From Sediminicoccus sp. KRV36 (lineage in GTDB: Bacteria > Pseudomonadota > Alphaproteobacteria > Acetobacterales > Acetobacteraceae), in contig NZ_CP085081.1 of assembly GCF_023243115.1 (NCBI RefSeq), positions 1,488,001 through 1,552,000 of the forward strand: a DNA stretch of 64,000 nt, given 5' to 3'. The position numbers and the translations under genes are program-made. The notes below the pieces were generated by a model. That model did no database searches. It saw only the letters and a list, made by a program, of their open reading frames with translations, and was not told the origin of the DNA. Positions 48,358-56,127 of the stretch are shown here, in pieces. Each line of letters begins with the position of its first letter. Positions within the stretch are counted from its first letter, which is position 1.

Positions 48358-48915
48358 TCAGCGCATCGGCTCGATCGAGATGGCCAGGGCTTCCTCATAG
48401 ACCATGTCCACCTGTTCCCCCACGCGGAGCTGGCCAATGAAGGCCTGCACCTGTGGGTTTGTCGCGGTCACGGTGCGGTTGAGGCCGGCCGGGCCGGTAA
48501 AGCTGACCGTGCTGGTCGCGGCATCCACGGCCGTGATGGTCATGCGGCCGCTGCGCACGCGGGTGACCTCGCCACCAGGCCGGTCCGCCTCACGCGCGAT
48601 GCTCATGCCCGCGAAGGGCGTGGCCGCGCTGGAGAGGGGGCGCACGGCCTGCGCGGCGATGGCCTGGTAGTAGGTGACCGTCACGCGATCCCCGGGGCGA
48701 ACCTGGTTCAGGCGCTGCACGGCGCGGCCGGCGATCATGGTCAGCAGCCGGCCGGATTGCGCCCCGGCCGAGCCACGGATCAGCACCTCGCGCGAGGTCG
48801 GGTCCACCGTCTCGACCACGCCGACGAGGGTGGTGGTCTGCTCGGTATTGACCGAGGCGCAGGCGGCGAGGGCGGAAAGCCCGAGCGGCAGGGCGAAGAG
48901 GTTGCGGCGTTTCAC
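48358..48915 (-). CDS. Lipoprotein of unknown function, paralogue 1
   Basis: A 185-residue protein with a lipobox, MKRRNLFALPLGLSALAAC, Cys19. The mature part appears to be beta-rich with recurrent V-T-V and T-I-T-A patterns: residues about 30-90 (VGVVETVDPTSREVLIRG) and 120-155 (SGRMTITAVDAATSTVSFTG) look like two related beta units. Hand alignment with the next gene upstream gives about 74% identity with no gap, so the two arose by tandem duplication. AGGAGCAAT precedes the start. Location would be the periplasmic side of a membrane. Function unknown. Confidence 0.82.
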   Translation of the reverse strand: MKRRNLFALPLGLSALAACASVNTEQTTTLVGVVETVDPTSREVLIRGSAGAQSGRLLTMIAGRAVQRLNQVRPGDRVTVTYYQAIAAQAVRPLSSAATPFAGMSIAREADRPGGEVTRVRSGRMTITAVDAATSTVSFTGPAGLNRTVTATNPQVQAFIGQLRVGEQVDMVYEEALAISIEPMR

Positions 48916-49103
48916 GGGGATTGCTCCTTGGATTTGTACCGTCCCGGGCGAAGGACCCAGGCTCGGGTGACATGCAGCGGAGCATTCATGTCAGGAATTC
49001 GCAGGGTGGGGCATGATCCGGATCAAACCGGCCTGTCCCCAAAGCACGGAAGTTTCGCCGGGGGGGGGAGAGGCATCCCGCCCCCCGGCGGCGCCCTTTG
49101 CGC

Positions 49104-49661
49104 TCAGCGCATCGGGGTGATTTCGATGGCCAGCGCCTCTTCATAGGTCATGTCCACCTCTTCGCCGACGCGAAGCTGGCTGATGAAGCGCTGCAGCTCG
49201 GGGTTGGTGGCCGTCACGGTGCGGTTCAGGCCACCAGGCCCGGTGAAGCTCACCGTGTTGGTCGCCGCATTCACGGCGGTGATGGTCACGCGGCCGCTGC
49301 GCACGCGCGTCACCTCGCCACCCGGGCGGGCCGCATCGCGCTCGGCCGTCATGGTCATGGAGGTCGGGCGGGCGGTGGAGAGCGGGCGGGCCACACGCGC
49401 CGCGATGGCCTGGAAATACACCACGGTCACATTGTCGCCCGGGCGGATCTGGTTGAGGCGCTGCACGGCGCGGCCGGCGACCATGGTCAGCAGGGCGCCC
49501 GATTGCGCGCCGGCCGAGCCACGGACCAGCACTTCGCGCGTCGGCACATCCACCGTCTCGACGACGCCGCGCAGGATCGTCGTCTGCTCCGTATCCACCG
49601 AGGCGCAGGCGGCGAGCAAGGGAAGGGTCATCGGGAAAGCGAGGAGGCTACGGCGTTGCAT
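49104..49661 (-). CDS. Lipoprotein of unknown function, paralogue 2
   Basis: The tandem partner of the gene at 48358, also 185 residues with lipobox LLAAC (Cys19). Conservation is highest in the mature domains (GSAGAQSG, AGRAVQRLNQ, RPGGEVTRVRSGR, GLNRTVTATNP) and lowest in the signal sequence and in a linker at about 95-112. ATG 49661 is chosen because it gives the signal sequence; the in-frame extension to 49727 is a spacer. A 188-base gap separates the two, enough for its own promoter. Confidence 0.82.
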   Translation of the reverse strand: MQRRSLLAFPMTLPLLAACASVDTEQTTILRGVVETVDVPTREVLVRGSAGAQSGALLTMVAGRAVQRLNQIRPGDNVTVVYFQAIAARVARPLSTARPTSMTMTAERDAARPGGEVTRVRSGRVTITAVNAATNTVSFTGPGGLNRTVTATNPELQRFISQLRVGEEVDMTYEEALAIEITPMR

Positions 49662-49879
49662 GGTTCTTCTCCATTTGTTTGGGCGCCCCCTCGATGGGCC
49701 GAGCGGGTTCGCCGAAGTGCCCGTCATCCGCGCCCATTCGGCGGAAATTCATGGCGCAGCATGTCAGCATGATGCCCAGGGGAGAACAACCCGCCAGAGG
49801 TATGTTGAGACGGCATGCACATTAACTTTTTGCCAGCGGATCGACCCCGGGCGTGGCTGGGACGTCACCCGGCGCAACT

Positions 49880-50326
49880 CTACCGCTTGAGGAAATGCGT
49901 CGCCGCCATCTCGATCACCAGCTGCTGGTCACGGCTCCGCGTCCCGAGATGCCGCAGGACGGCGACACCCAGTTCCGGGCGGGAGCGGGATGGCTTCAGG
50001 CTTTCCACGATGCTTTCCACCGCCACCGCCTCATCCGGGCGCAGCGGGGCGGGCCATTTCGTGTTGATCTCGCTGCCGCCCAGGCTGATCTCGCGGAACA
50101 GGCCGCTGCCCAGGATCAGGCTGAAACAGGCGCCCATCGTGTGCAGCCCGCTGGCCACCAGGCCGCCGAACAGCGGGGCCGAACGTGCGGCGATGGGGTC
50201 GGTGTGGAAAGGCTGCGGATCGAATTTCTCGGCATAGGCGATGATCTCGGCCTCGGTCAGCGTGAAGCTGCCGAAGGTGAAGCGCTGGCCCACCGCGAGC
50301 TCATCGAAGGATTGCAGCGGCTTCAA
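49880..50326 (-). CDS. MaoC-like dehydratase
   Basis: A 148-residue single hot-dog-fold hydratase. The hydratase-2 motif is clear in YAEKFDPQPFHTDPIAA, with the catalytic Asp and His, and GGLVASGLHTM follows. It would hydrate or dehydrate an acyl-CoA. The start ATG overlaps the DUF445 gene stop as ATGA, so the two are co-translated, although no functional link is known. Confidence 0.92.
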   Translation of the reverse strand: MKPLQSFDELAVGQRFTFGSFTLTEAEIIAYAEKFDPQPFHTDPIAARSAPLFGGLVASGLHTMGACFSLILGSGLFREISLGGSEINTKWPAPLRPDEAVAVESIVESLKPSRSRPELGVAVLRHLGTRSRDQQLVIEMAATHFLKR

Positions 50327-51591
50327 TGGATCACCCTCCCGCCGGTCAGCCAGGCGATCAGCAGATACAGCGCGCCCCCGGCCAGGAAGCCGACCAGCGT
50401 GCCGTTGATGCGCACGAATTGCAGATCCTTGCCGACGCGCAGCTCGATCTTTTCCGTCACCTGCGCCGTGTCCCAGCCTTTGACGACACCCGCGATGAAG
50501 TCGGAAAGCCGCTGCTGGGCGGAGGGCAGCAGCGCGGCCAGCGTGCGCTCCACCGCGCCGTTCAGCTTGTTGCGGGCAGCCGAATCCTCGGCCAGGAATT
50601 GCCCGGTATTGGCCAAGGCGCCTTCCAGGATGGCGACGGTGCGGCCATTGGGGTTCACCGCATCGGCCGCGAGTGCGCCGCGCAGCCGGGACCAGGCATC
50701 GCCCAGCCAGTCATTCACGGCCGGATGGCTGAGTGCCCGGCGGATCGCGGCACCGAGGGCGGCGGCGCGCTCGGGCTCGGTTTCCAGGCGGGTGATCTCG
50801 GCCTCGATCCAGGCTTCGAAGGCGGCGCGCAGGTCGCTGTCGCCGGGTTCCTGCTTGTCGAGCTCGGCGTTCAGCACGGCCAGCACGCGGTCCGCCACAT
50901 AGGCGCCGGCGGCCCAGCCGACCACGGCGCCGCCCGTCTCGCGCACGCGGCGCTTGATGGCGTCGCGCAGCTCATCCTGCTTCGCGGCCAGGGCGGTCTT
51001 GATCTGGGTCAGCGCCAGGTCGAACACCGCATGGTGCTGCCCGCCGGCCAGCAGGCTGCGCAGGGCACGTGCCACGATGGGCACAGCGCCCGGCCCGCCC
51101 GCCACGCGGGGCAGCAGCCGCGCGAAGAGCTTGCGCGCCCGCCCATCCTCCAGCGTCACCAGCAGGCGGGGCAGGGCCGCGGCCAGCGCCTGGGCGGCTG
51201 GGCGGGACGCCTCGCGGTCGCTCAGGAAGCCCGCGATGATGCCCGCCACATCCAGCCGCGCGATGACGCGGCGGAGCTCGGCCTCGGTGAAGACATGCCG
51301 CGCGACGAAGCTGCCGAGGCCCTGGCCCAGCCGCTCCTTTTGCCGGGGAATGATGGCGGTGTGCGGAATCGGCAGGCCCAGCGGGCGGCGGAACAGTGCC
51401 GTGACGGCGAACCAGTCGGCCAGGCCCCCCACCACGCCGGCCTCGGCCGAGGCCGCCAGGAGATCGGTCTGAAAGCCCGGCGGCAATTGATAAGCCAGGT
51501 AAACCAACCCACCCATGAGGATGAGCAGGAAGGTGGCGAAGGCACGGTGCCGCGTCAGCGCCCGTCGGAGATCATCATCGGGTGAGGCCAT
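50323..51591 (-). CDS. DUF445 family membrane protein
   Basis: A 422-residue protein with a membrane helix near the N-terminus (about 19-37), the DUF445 start region EAGVVGGLADWFAVTALFRRPLGLPIPHTAIIP, a long helical middle likely to form coiled coils, and a second helix at the C-terminus (about 400-417). Family function is not settled. It is divergent from the zinc importer operon with 47 bases between the Zur site and its start, so it might also be affected by Zur. Confidence 0.9.
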   Translation of the reverse strand: MASPDDDLRRALTRHRAFATFLLILMGGLVYLAYQLPPGFQTDLLAASAEAGVVGGLADWFAVTALFRRPLGLPIPHTAIIPRQKERLGQGLGSFVARHVFTEAELRRVIARLDVAGIIAGFLSDREASRPAAQALAAALPRLLVTLEDGRARKLFARLLPRVAGGPGAVPIVARALRSLLAGGQHHAVFDLALTQIKTALAAKQDELRDAIKRRVRETGGAVVGWAAGAYVADRVLAVLNAELDKQEPGDSDLRAAFEAWIEAEITRLETEPERAAALGAAIRRALSHPAVNDWLGDAWSRLRGALAADAVNPNGRTVAILEGALANTGQFLAEDSAARNKLNGAVERTLAALLPSAQQRLSDFIAGVVKGWDTAQVTEKIELRVGKDLQFVRINGTLVGFLAGGALYLLIAWLTGGRVIH

Positions 51592-51615
51592 GCCGCTTCA
51601 TACCCCGGCCCCGGC

Positions 51616-51645
51616 TTGCTTGGCGACCTGGAGGCGCCATGTTAT
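51616..51645 (+). promoter_or_regulatory. Probable promoter of the zinc importer operon
   Basis: TTGCTT (51616-51621), an 18-base spacer and TGTTAT (51640-51645). The -10 lies inside the left half of the Zur palindrome, as expected for repression in zinc-replete cells. If correct, transcription starts near 51652 and ATG 51657 would be almost leaderless. Confidence 0.5.
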
Positions 51646-51655
51646 GCGATAACAT
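51639..51655. promoter_or_regulatory. Zur operator
   Basis: ATGTTAT-GCG-ATAACAT is a perfect 17-base palindrome. Its core GTTAT-N3-ATAAC fits the alphaproteobacterial Zur box. It stands directly ahead of a zinc-type ABC transporter operon, so Zur with bound zinc should shut the operon off. Confidence 0.8.
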
Positions 51656-51656
51656 C

Positions 51657-51773
51657 ATGCCCAGCTGGTCCCATCCTCTTGATCTCGCGGCCTCGGCCGG
51701 CCTTCGCGGCGCCTGGGCCGCGGGGCTGCTGGCCGTGCTGTGGCTGGCCATCGCCTGGGCCATCTCTGCATGA
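51657..51773 (+). CDS. Short membrane peptide ahead of znuC
   Basis: A 38-residue ORF starting MPSWSHPLDLAASAGLRG with one hydrophobic helix (about 19-38, rich in Ala, Leu and Trp). Its stop overlaps the znuC start as ATGA, so it is probably translated and coupled to it. An alternative start at ATG 51639 has GGAGG five bases upstream and gives 44 residues, but would place the start codon inside the Zur box. I know no family; it could be a leader peptide or a small transporter-associated protein. Confidence 0.6.
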   Translation: MPSWSHPLDLAASAGLRGAWAAGLLAVLWLAIAWAISA

Positions 51774-52504
51774 ACACCGCTGGCCTCAGGGTCGAGAACC
51801 TGACCGTCACGCATGGCCGGCACCCGGCTGTGCACCATGTGAGCTTCGCGCTCAAGCCGGGCGGGTTGATGGCTGTGGTGGGCCCGAATGGCGCCGGGAA
51901 ATCGAGCCTGTTGCGCGCCATCGCCGGGCTGCACAAGCCGGCCGAAGGGCGCATAGCGGGGTTCGCCGCCGGCGAGGTGGCGCTGCTGCCGCAGCAGGCC
52001 ATGCTGGACCGCGGCTTCCCGCTGAGCTGTCGTGACGCGGTGCTTTTTGGCCTCTGGGGCGAAAGCGGCGCCTTCCGCGCGACGCCCGCGCCGGGCCGGA
52101 TCGAGGCTGCGCTGGACGCGGTCGGGCTGCATGGCTTTGCGCGGCGGCCCGTGGGTTCGCTCTCGGCCGGCCAATTCCAGCGCGTGCTGTTCGCACGGCT
52201 GCTGTTGCAGGATGCGCCGGTGATCCTGCTGGATGAGCCCTTCAACGCGCTGGATGCCCGCACCGCTGCTGATCTGCTGGCCGTGATGCGCCGCTGGCAT
52301 GGCGAGGGACGGACCATCCTGGCCGTGCTGCATGACCTTGATCTCGTGCGCCGCGAATTCCCGGAGACGTTGCTGCTGGCGCGGGAGGCCGTGGCCTGCG
52401 GCGCGACGGAGAAGGTGCTCTCCGCCGAGAACCGCCTGCGCGCCAGGATGATGTCCGAGGCCTGGGCAGAGGATGCCGAAGCCTGCGGCCGCGAAGCCGC
52501 CTAG
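51770..52504 (+). CDS. znuC: Zinc/metal ABC transporter ATP-binding protein
   Basis: ATPase of a high-affinity zinc importer. The 244-residue product has Walker A GPNGAGKSS, a Q-loop (LLPQQAML), the signature LSAGQFQRVLFARLLL, Walker B VILLDEPFNALD and the H-loop in VLHDLDL. ATG 51770 overlaps the preceding short ORF; the longer frame from 51740 is not needed. The Zur box upstream supports zinc rather than manganese or iron. A palindrome-rich 120-base spacer separates it from znuB. Confidence 0.92.
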   Translation: MNTAGLRVENLTVTHGRHPAVHHVSFALKPGGLMAVVGPNGAGKSSLLRAIAGLHKPAEGRIAGFAAGEVALLPQQAMLDRGFPLSCRDAVLFGLWGESGAFRATPAPGRIEAALDAVGLHGFARRPVGSLSAGQFQRVLFARLLLQDAPVILLDEPFNALDARTAADLLAVMRRWHGEGRTILAVLHDLDLVRREFPETLLLAREAVACGATEKVLSAENRLRARMMSEAWAEDAEACGREAA

Positions 52505-52548
52505 CGCGTGCCTGCTCCCTCGGCGCCCCCCCACCCGGCCCCGGAGGT

Positions 52549-52598
52549 GCAGGAACCTGAGGTTCCTGCCTGGGTGTTTGAGGGGCAGCGCCCCTCAA
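52549..52598. repeat. Two adjacent 21-base perfect palindromes between znuC and znuB
   Basis: GCAGGAACC-TGA-GGTTCCTGC (52549-52569) and TTGAGGGGC-AGC-GCCCCTCAA (52578-52598) each have 9-bp arms and a 3-base centre, with eight bases between them. The GAGGGGC/GCCCCTC core also occurs after lolD. They could be REP-like elements or hairpins that lower znuB expression relative to znuC. Confidence 0.8.
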
Positions 52599-52624
52599 CC
52601 TTCCTGCCCGCCCGCTGACCCCCC

Positions 52625-53494
52625 ATGTTCTACGAAGCCCTGCTGGCCCCCTTCGCCGAATTCGGCTTCCTGCGCCGCGCATTGGTCGGCTGCATCGCCG
52701 TCAGCCTCTCCGCCCCGCCGCTCGGCGTGTTCCTCATGCTGCGCCGGATGAGCCTGACCGGCGATGTGCTGGCGCATGGCATCCTGCCGGGTGTGGCGCT
52801 CGGCTTCGTGGTGGCCGGGCTTTGGATGCCGGCGCTGGCGCTGGGCGGCTTGCTGGCCGGGCTTGTGGTGGCGCTTGGCTCTGGCGCACTGGCCCGGGCA
52901 ACAGGCGGGCGTGAAGATGCGGCGCTGGCCGGGCTCTATCTGACGGCACTGGCGGCCGGCGTCACGCTCATCTCCTGGCGTGGTTCGGCGGTGGAGCTCA
53001 CGCAATTGCTGTTCGGCTCGGTGCTGGGGGTGGATGACGCGGCGCTGCTGCTGATGGGCGGGGCTGCCAGCGCCACGCTGGCCTTCCTGGCCATCGCCTG
53101 GCGCCCGCTGATTCTCGAATGCTTCGACCCGAGCTTTGCCCAGGCGGTCGGTGTGCGCGGCAGCGTCTGGCATCTGGGGTTGCTGGCGCTGGTGGTGCTC
53201 AACCTGGTGGCGGCCCTGCAGGCGGTGGGCAGCCTGATGGCGGTGGGGCTGATGATGCTGCCGGCCATCGCCGCCCGACACCTGGCGCGGGATGTCGGCG
53301 GGATCGTGGTCTTCGCGGTGGGCATCGCGCTGGTGGCGACGGTGACGGGGCTGCTCGCCTCCTACCATCTGGATTTGCCGAGCGGGCCGGCCATCGTCCT
53401 GGTGGCGTCCGGCATCTGGATCGCGGCGCTGGTTTTGGGGCCGGTGGATGGGCTGCTGGCCCGGCACCGGCCGCGGCGGCATCTGGAGGGGTAG
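52625..53494 (+). CDS. znuB: Zinc/metal ABC transporter permease
   Basis: Membrane permease of the zinc importer. The 289-residue product has about eight helices and the ABC-3 family marks: MLRRMSLTGDVLAHGILPG near residue 40 and AVGSLMAVGLMMLPAIAARHLARD near residue 200, the latter a coupling region. ATG 52625 is right after the palindromes. No znuA-type binding protein gene follows within the window, so it must be elsewhere. Confidence 0.93.
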   Translation: MFYEALLAPFAEFGFLRRALVGCIAVSLSAPPLGVFLMLRRMSLTGDVLAHGILPGVALGFVVAGLWMPALALGGLLAGLVVALGSGALARATGGREDAALAGLYLTALAAGVTLISWRGSAVELTQLLFGSVLGVDDAALLLMGGAASATLAFLAIAWRPLILECFDPSFAQAVGVRGSVWHLGLLALVVLNLVAALQAVGSLMAVGLMMLPAIAARHLARDVGGIVVFAVGIALVATVTGLLASYHLDLPSGPAIVLVASGIWIAALVLGPVDGLLARHRPRRHLEG

Positions 53495-53513
53495 GGCGCG
53501 GCCGCGTGCTGAA

Positions 53514-53610
53514 AGTTTCCTGCACCTTCATTCGGGGATCCACATCCTCGAAGACCCAGGGAACTCCGTCTCTTGGTGGCAGAGCGCGAGAGGGCAACGC
53601 CCTCTCGCTC
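53514..53610. repeat. Dispersed repeat, copy B, with palindrome
   Basis: AGTTTCCTGCACCTTCAT (53514-53531) is identical to copy A at 27593; TCTTGGTGGC (53571-53580) is also shared. GCGAGAGGGC-AAC-GCCCTCTCGC (53586-53608), with 10-bp perfect arms, follows and then TCCCCGG, as after the lolD palindrome. It lies between the stops of znuB and the convergent Bug gene and may end both transcripts. Confidence 0.7.
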
Positions 53611-53632
53611 CCCGGCCTGGTTCAGCCGCCGC

Positions 53633-54637
53633 CTATCCCGCCACGATCCCTTCGGCGCGGGCCATCGCCACCCAATGGTCGCGGAAGCCCGCCACGAAGC
53701 GGGTGAAGTCCGCGCCATACAGCGCCGGGCTGCGCGGGGCGGAGGCGAATTCCGTCAGCCGCGCCTGGATCGCAGGCGTGGCGGCGATGGGCGGGACGGC
53801 CGCGATGATCCGCTCGGCGATGGCCGGCGGCAGGGCGCGCGGCGCGCTGATGCCGATCCATTGCGTGTGCGTCGCCTGGCCATAGCCGAGCTCCGCCAGG
53901 GTGGGCACATCGGGAAAGCCCGCCACGCGCGTCTCGGAGGAGGTGGCGAGCATGCGCAGCGAGCCATCCCGCAACTGCCCCACCAGCGTCGTGATCGGCG
54001 CGTTCAGCGCGTCAATCTGCCCACCCAGCAGGTCCTGCAGGGCAGGGGCCGTGCCGCGATAGGGGATGTGATCCAGCTGCGTGGCGCGGGCGGCACGGGC
54101 CACCACGGCCCCCATGATGTGCTCGGCCGAACCGACGCCGGAGGAGCCGTAGCGCACGGGCCGCGTGCGGGCGGCTTCCAGCAATTGCGTCATGCTCTGG
54201 AAGGGTGAGCGGCCGAGCACGACGGTGATGGTCGGGGCTTCGGCCAGCATGGCGAGGTGGGTGAAATCCGCCACCGGGTCATAGGGCATGCTGGGCAGCA
54301 CGCCGGGGGCGAAACCGAAGGGGATGGCGTGCGAAATCGCCAGCGTCAGGCCGTCCGGCGCGGATTTGGCGACGACATCAGCCCCCAGCGTGCCCGAGGC
54401 GCCGGTCCGGTTTTCCACCACGAGCGAGGTGCCCAACGCCTCGCCCAGCGGTGCGGCGTAAAGCCGGCCAATCGCATCGGCCAGGCCACCGGCCGGAAAG
54501 CCCGCGACAAAGCGGATGGTCTGGCGGTTCGGCCAGGGCGCCTGGGCCCAGGCTGTGGGGAAGATGGCTGGGCGGCTGATCGCGGCGGCGGTGGTGGCCA
54601 AAAGGGCAGGGGTGGCAAGGAAAAGGCGACGCTGCAT
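53633..54637 (-). CDS. Bug-family periplasmic substrate-binding protein (TctC-like)
   Basis: A 334-residue binding protein with a signal peptide of about 32 residues ([19 protein letters not shown] onward, ending AWAQ). Family marks are IRFVAGFPAGGLADAIGRLYA, ENRTGASGTLGADVVAKSAPDG, YGSSGVGSAEHI and DHIPYRGTAPALQDLLGGQID. The start ATG 54637 is used; the in-frame stretch upstream lacks a family match. It has no transporter partner next to it. The ligand is unknown. Confidence 0.93.
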   Translation of the reverse strand: MQRRLFLATPALLATTAAAISRPAIFPTAWAQAPWPNRQTIRFVAGFPAGGLADAIGRLYAAPLGEALGTSLVVENRTGASGTLGADVVAKSAPDGLTLAISHAIPFGFAPGVLPSMPYDPVADFTHLAMLAEAPTITVVLGRSPFQSMTQLLEAARTRPVRYGSSGVGSAEHIMGAVVARAARATQLDHIPYRGTAPALQDLLGGQIDALNAPITTLVGQLRDGSLRMLATSSETRVAGFPDVPTLAELGYGQATHTQWIGISAPRALPPAIAERIIAAVPPIAATPAIQARLTEFASAPRSPALYGADFTRFVAGFRDHWVAMARAEGIVAG

Positions 54638-54825
54638 TGAAACTGGGCTCCCGGGGTGTGGCCTTGCCCGCCGCAGGGTCGCTTTTGCGTCCAGGGGGCG
54701 GGATAGGCGGTGACGGCGGCGGAGAGAGCAAGCGCCGTGCCGCTGGGCCACCGGGATGTTGCATGGAGCCAGGGCAGTCGCTTCGCTGGCTCCCCCCGCC
54801 GCGACAATGGCGTATGGCTGGCGGC

Positions 54826-55323
54826 ATGAAGCCACCGCCCGAATCGCCCCTCGCCCGCCTGCTGGACGGGCCCCTGCAGCCCGGAAGCCTGCGCTGGATT
54901 GGCCTGCGCGCCGAGCGGCGGGCCGCGATGCTCGCGGTGCCCGAGGCGCTGCTGGAACCCGGGCGCGGCCTGGCTGGGGATCGCTGGCGGGGGGCCGTGA
55001 CGGGTGCGCGGCAGGTGACCCTGATCGCGGCCGAGCATCTCATCGCGATGGGGGGCTTCCTGGGGCGTCAACCGGTCGCGCCGGAAGCGCTGCGCCGCAA
55101 CCTCGTGGTCTCGGGCGTGAATCTCCTGGCGTTGAAGGGGCGGCGCTTCACCCTGGGGGAGGCGCTGCTGGAATGCAGCGGCGAATGCCACCCCTGCTCA
55201 CGCATGGAGGAAATCCTGGGGCCAGGCGGCTACAATGCGGTGCGCGGCCATGGCGGCATCACCGCCCGCGTGATCGAGGGCGGCATGATCCGGCTGGGCG
55301 ATGCGTTGCGGCGCGCGGCCTGA
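54826..55323 (+). CDS. MOSC-domain protein (YiiM-like)
   Basis: A 165-residue MOSC-fold protein. It has LEPGRGLAGDRWRG, TLIAAEHLIAM, ALRRNLVVSGVNLLALKGRRF and the conserved Cys region ECSGECHPCSRMEE, then GHGGITARVIEGGMIRLGD. These fit MOSC proteins of the YiiM/YuaD kind, some of which act on N-hydroxylated substrates. ATG 54826 is used, though earlier in-frame starts exist. It is a different branch from the MOSC protein at 45576. It ends eight bases from the convergent marC stop. Confidence 0.88.
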   Translation: MKPPPESPLARLLDGPLQPGSLRWIGLRAERRAAMLAVPEALLEPGRGLAGDRWRGAVTGARQVTLIAAEHLIAMGGFLGRQPVAPEALRRNLVVSGVNLLALKGRRFTLGEALLECSGECHPCSRMEEILGPGGYNAVRGHGGITARVIEGGMIRLGDALRRAA

Positions 55324-55330
55324 CCGCGGC

Positions 55331-56041
55331 TCAGACCCGCAGCGTGAACAGGCCGATGCTGCTCAGGCTTTGCAGGATGATCATCAGCCCCAGCGCCACC
55401 TGCGTGACGCCGAGGACCACCGCGAAGACCTGCAAGGCCGTGCCTGCATATTTCAGGATGACATGCGCGTAGAGCATCGCCAGCCAGTTCATGAACAGGA
55501 TGGTGCCGACGAGCCCCGCGATGGTGAGCTGCGCCGCCGGATCGCCCTCGACCAGGCAGACGAAGATGATCATCGCGGCGATGCCGTAAGGTGTGACGAT
55601 GGTGGGGAAGGCGAGGGGGTTGATGGCCATCGCGAGGTCGGGCTTGGGCGCATCGCCGCGCGGTGGGTCGGGGCGCTTGAACTGCTCCAGCACGGTTTGC
55701 AGCGCCACGAGAAACAGCACGAGGCCGCCGGTCAGCGCCAGCACCTGCAGCGGGATGTTGAAATTCTGCAGCATGCGCTGGCCAAGCAGCCCCGCAATCG
55801 CGAGGGCGGCACCCGAGAAAAGGATGGCGCGGGTGGCGAGCTGCCGGCGGAAGGTGGCATCCGCACCGCGCGTCAGCATGACGAAGGGCCCGATGATCTT
55901 CATCGGGCCAATCATCAGGAAGAGCAGCGCGAAGATTTTCTTGGCCGGCACGGCGTGCTGGAGGGTGGCTGTCGTTTCCGCGAGCGCCAGGCCGGGTGCC
56001 GCGACAAGAAGGGCCAGGAGGAGGAGGACACGCAGCTTCAT
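55331..56041 (-). CDS. MarC family integral membrane protein
   Basis: A 236-residue protein with a signal-like first segment (MKLRVLLLLALLVAAPGLALA) and six helices of the MarC fold. Marks are FALLFLMIGPMKIIGPFVMLT, INPLAFPTIVTPYGIAAMI and MNWLAMLYAHVIL. The family was once linked to multiple antibiotic resistance, but that role was not upheld, so function is open. ATG 56041 is the first start that gives the N-terminal segment. Confidence 0.9.
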   Translation of the reverse strand: MKLRVLLLLALLVAAPGLALAETTATLQHAVPAKKIFALLFLMIGPMKIIGPFVMLTRGADATFRRQLATRAILFSGAALAIAGLLGQRMLQNFNIPLQVLALTGGLVLFLVALQTVLEQFKRPDPPRGDAPKPDLAMAINPLAFPTIVTPYGIAAMIIFVCLVEGDPAAQLTIAGLVGTILFMNWLAMLYAHVILKYAGTALQVFAVVLGVTQVALGLMIILQSLSSIGLFTLRV

Positions 56042-56127
56042 GCTGCATGCTTGCCCCCGATTGAAGCGGTGATGCAAGGACCCTGGTTTCTCGCCAAGGC
56101 GCTTGAAGGCAGGCGCGCCTCTGTCGT

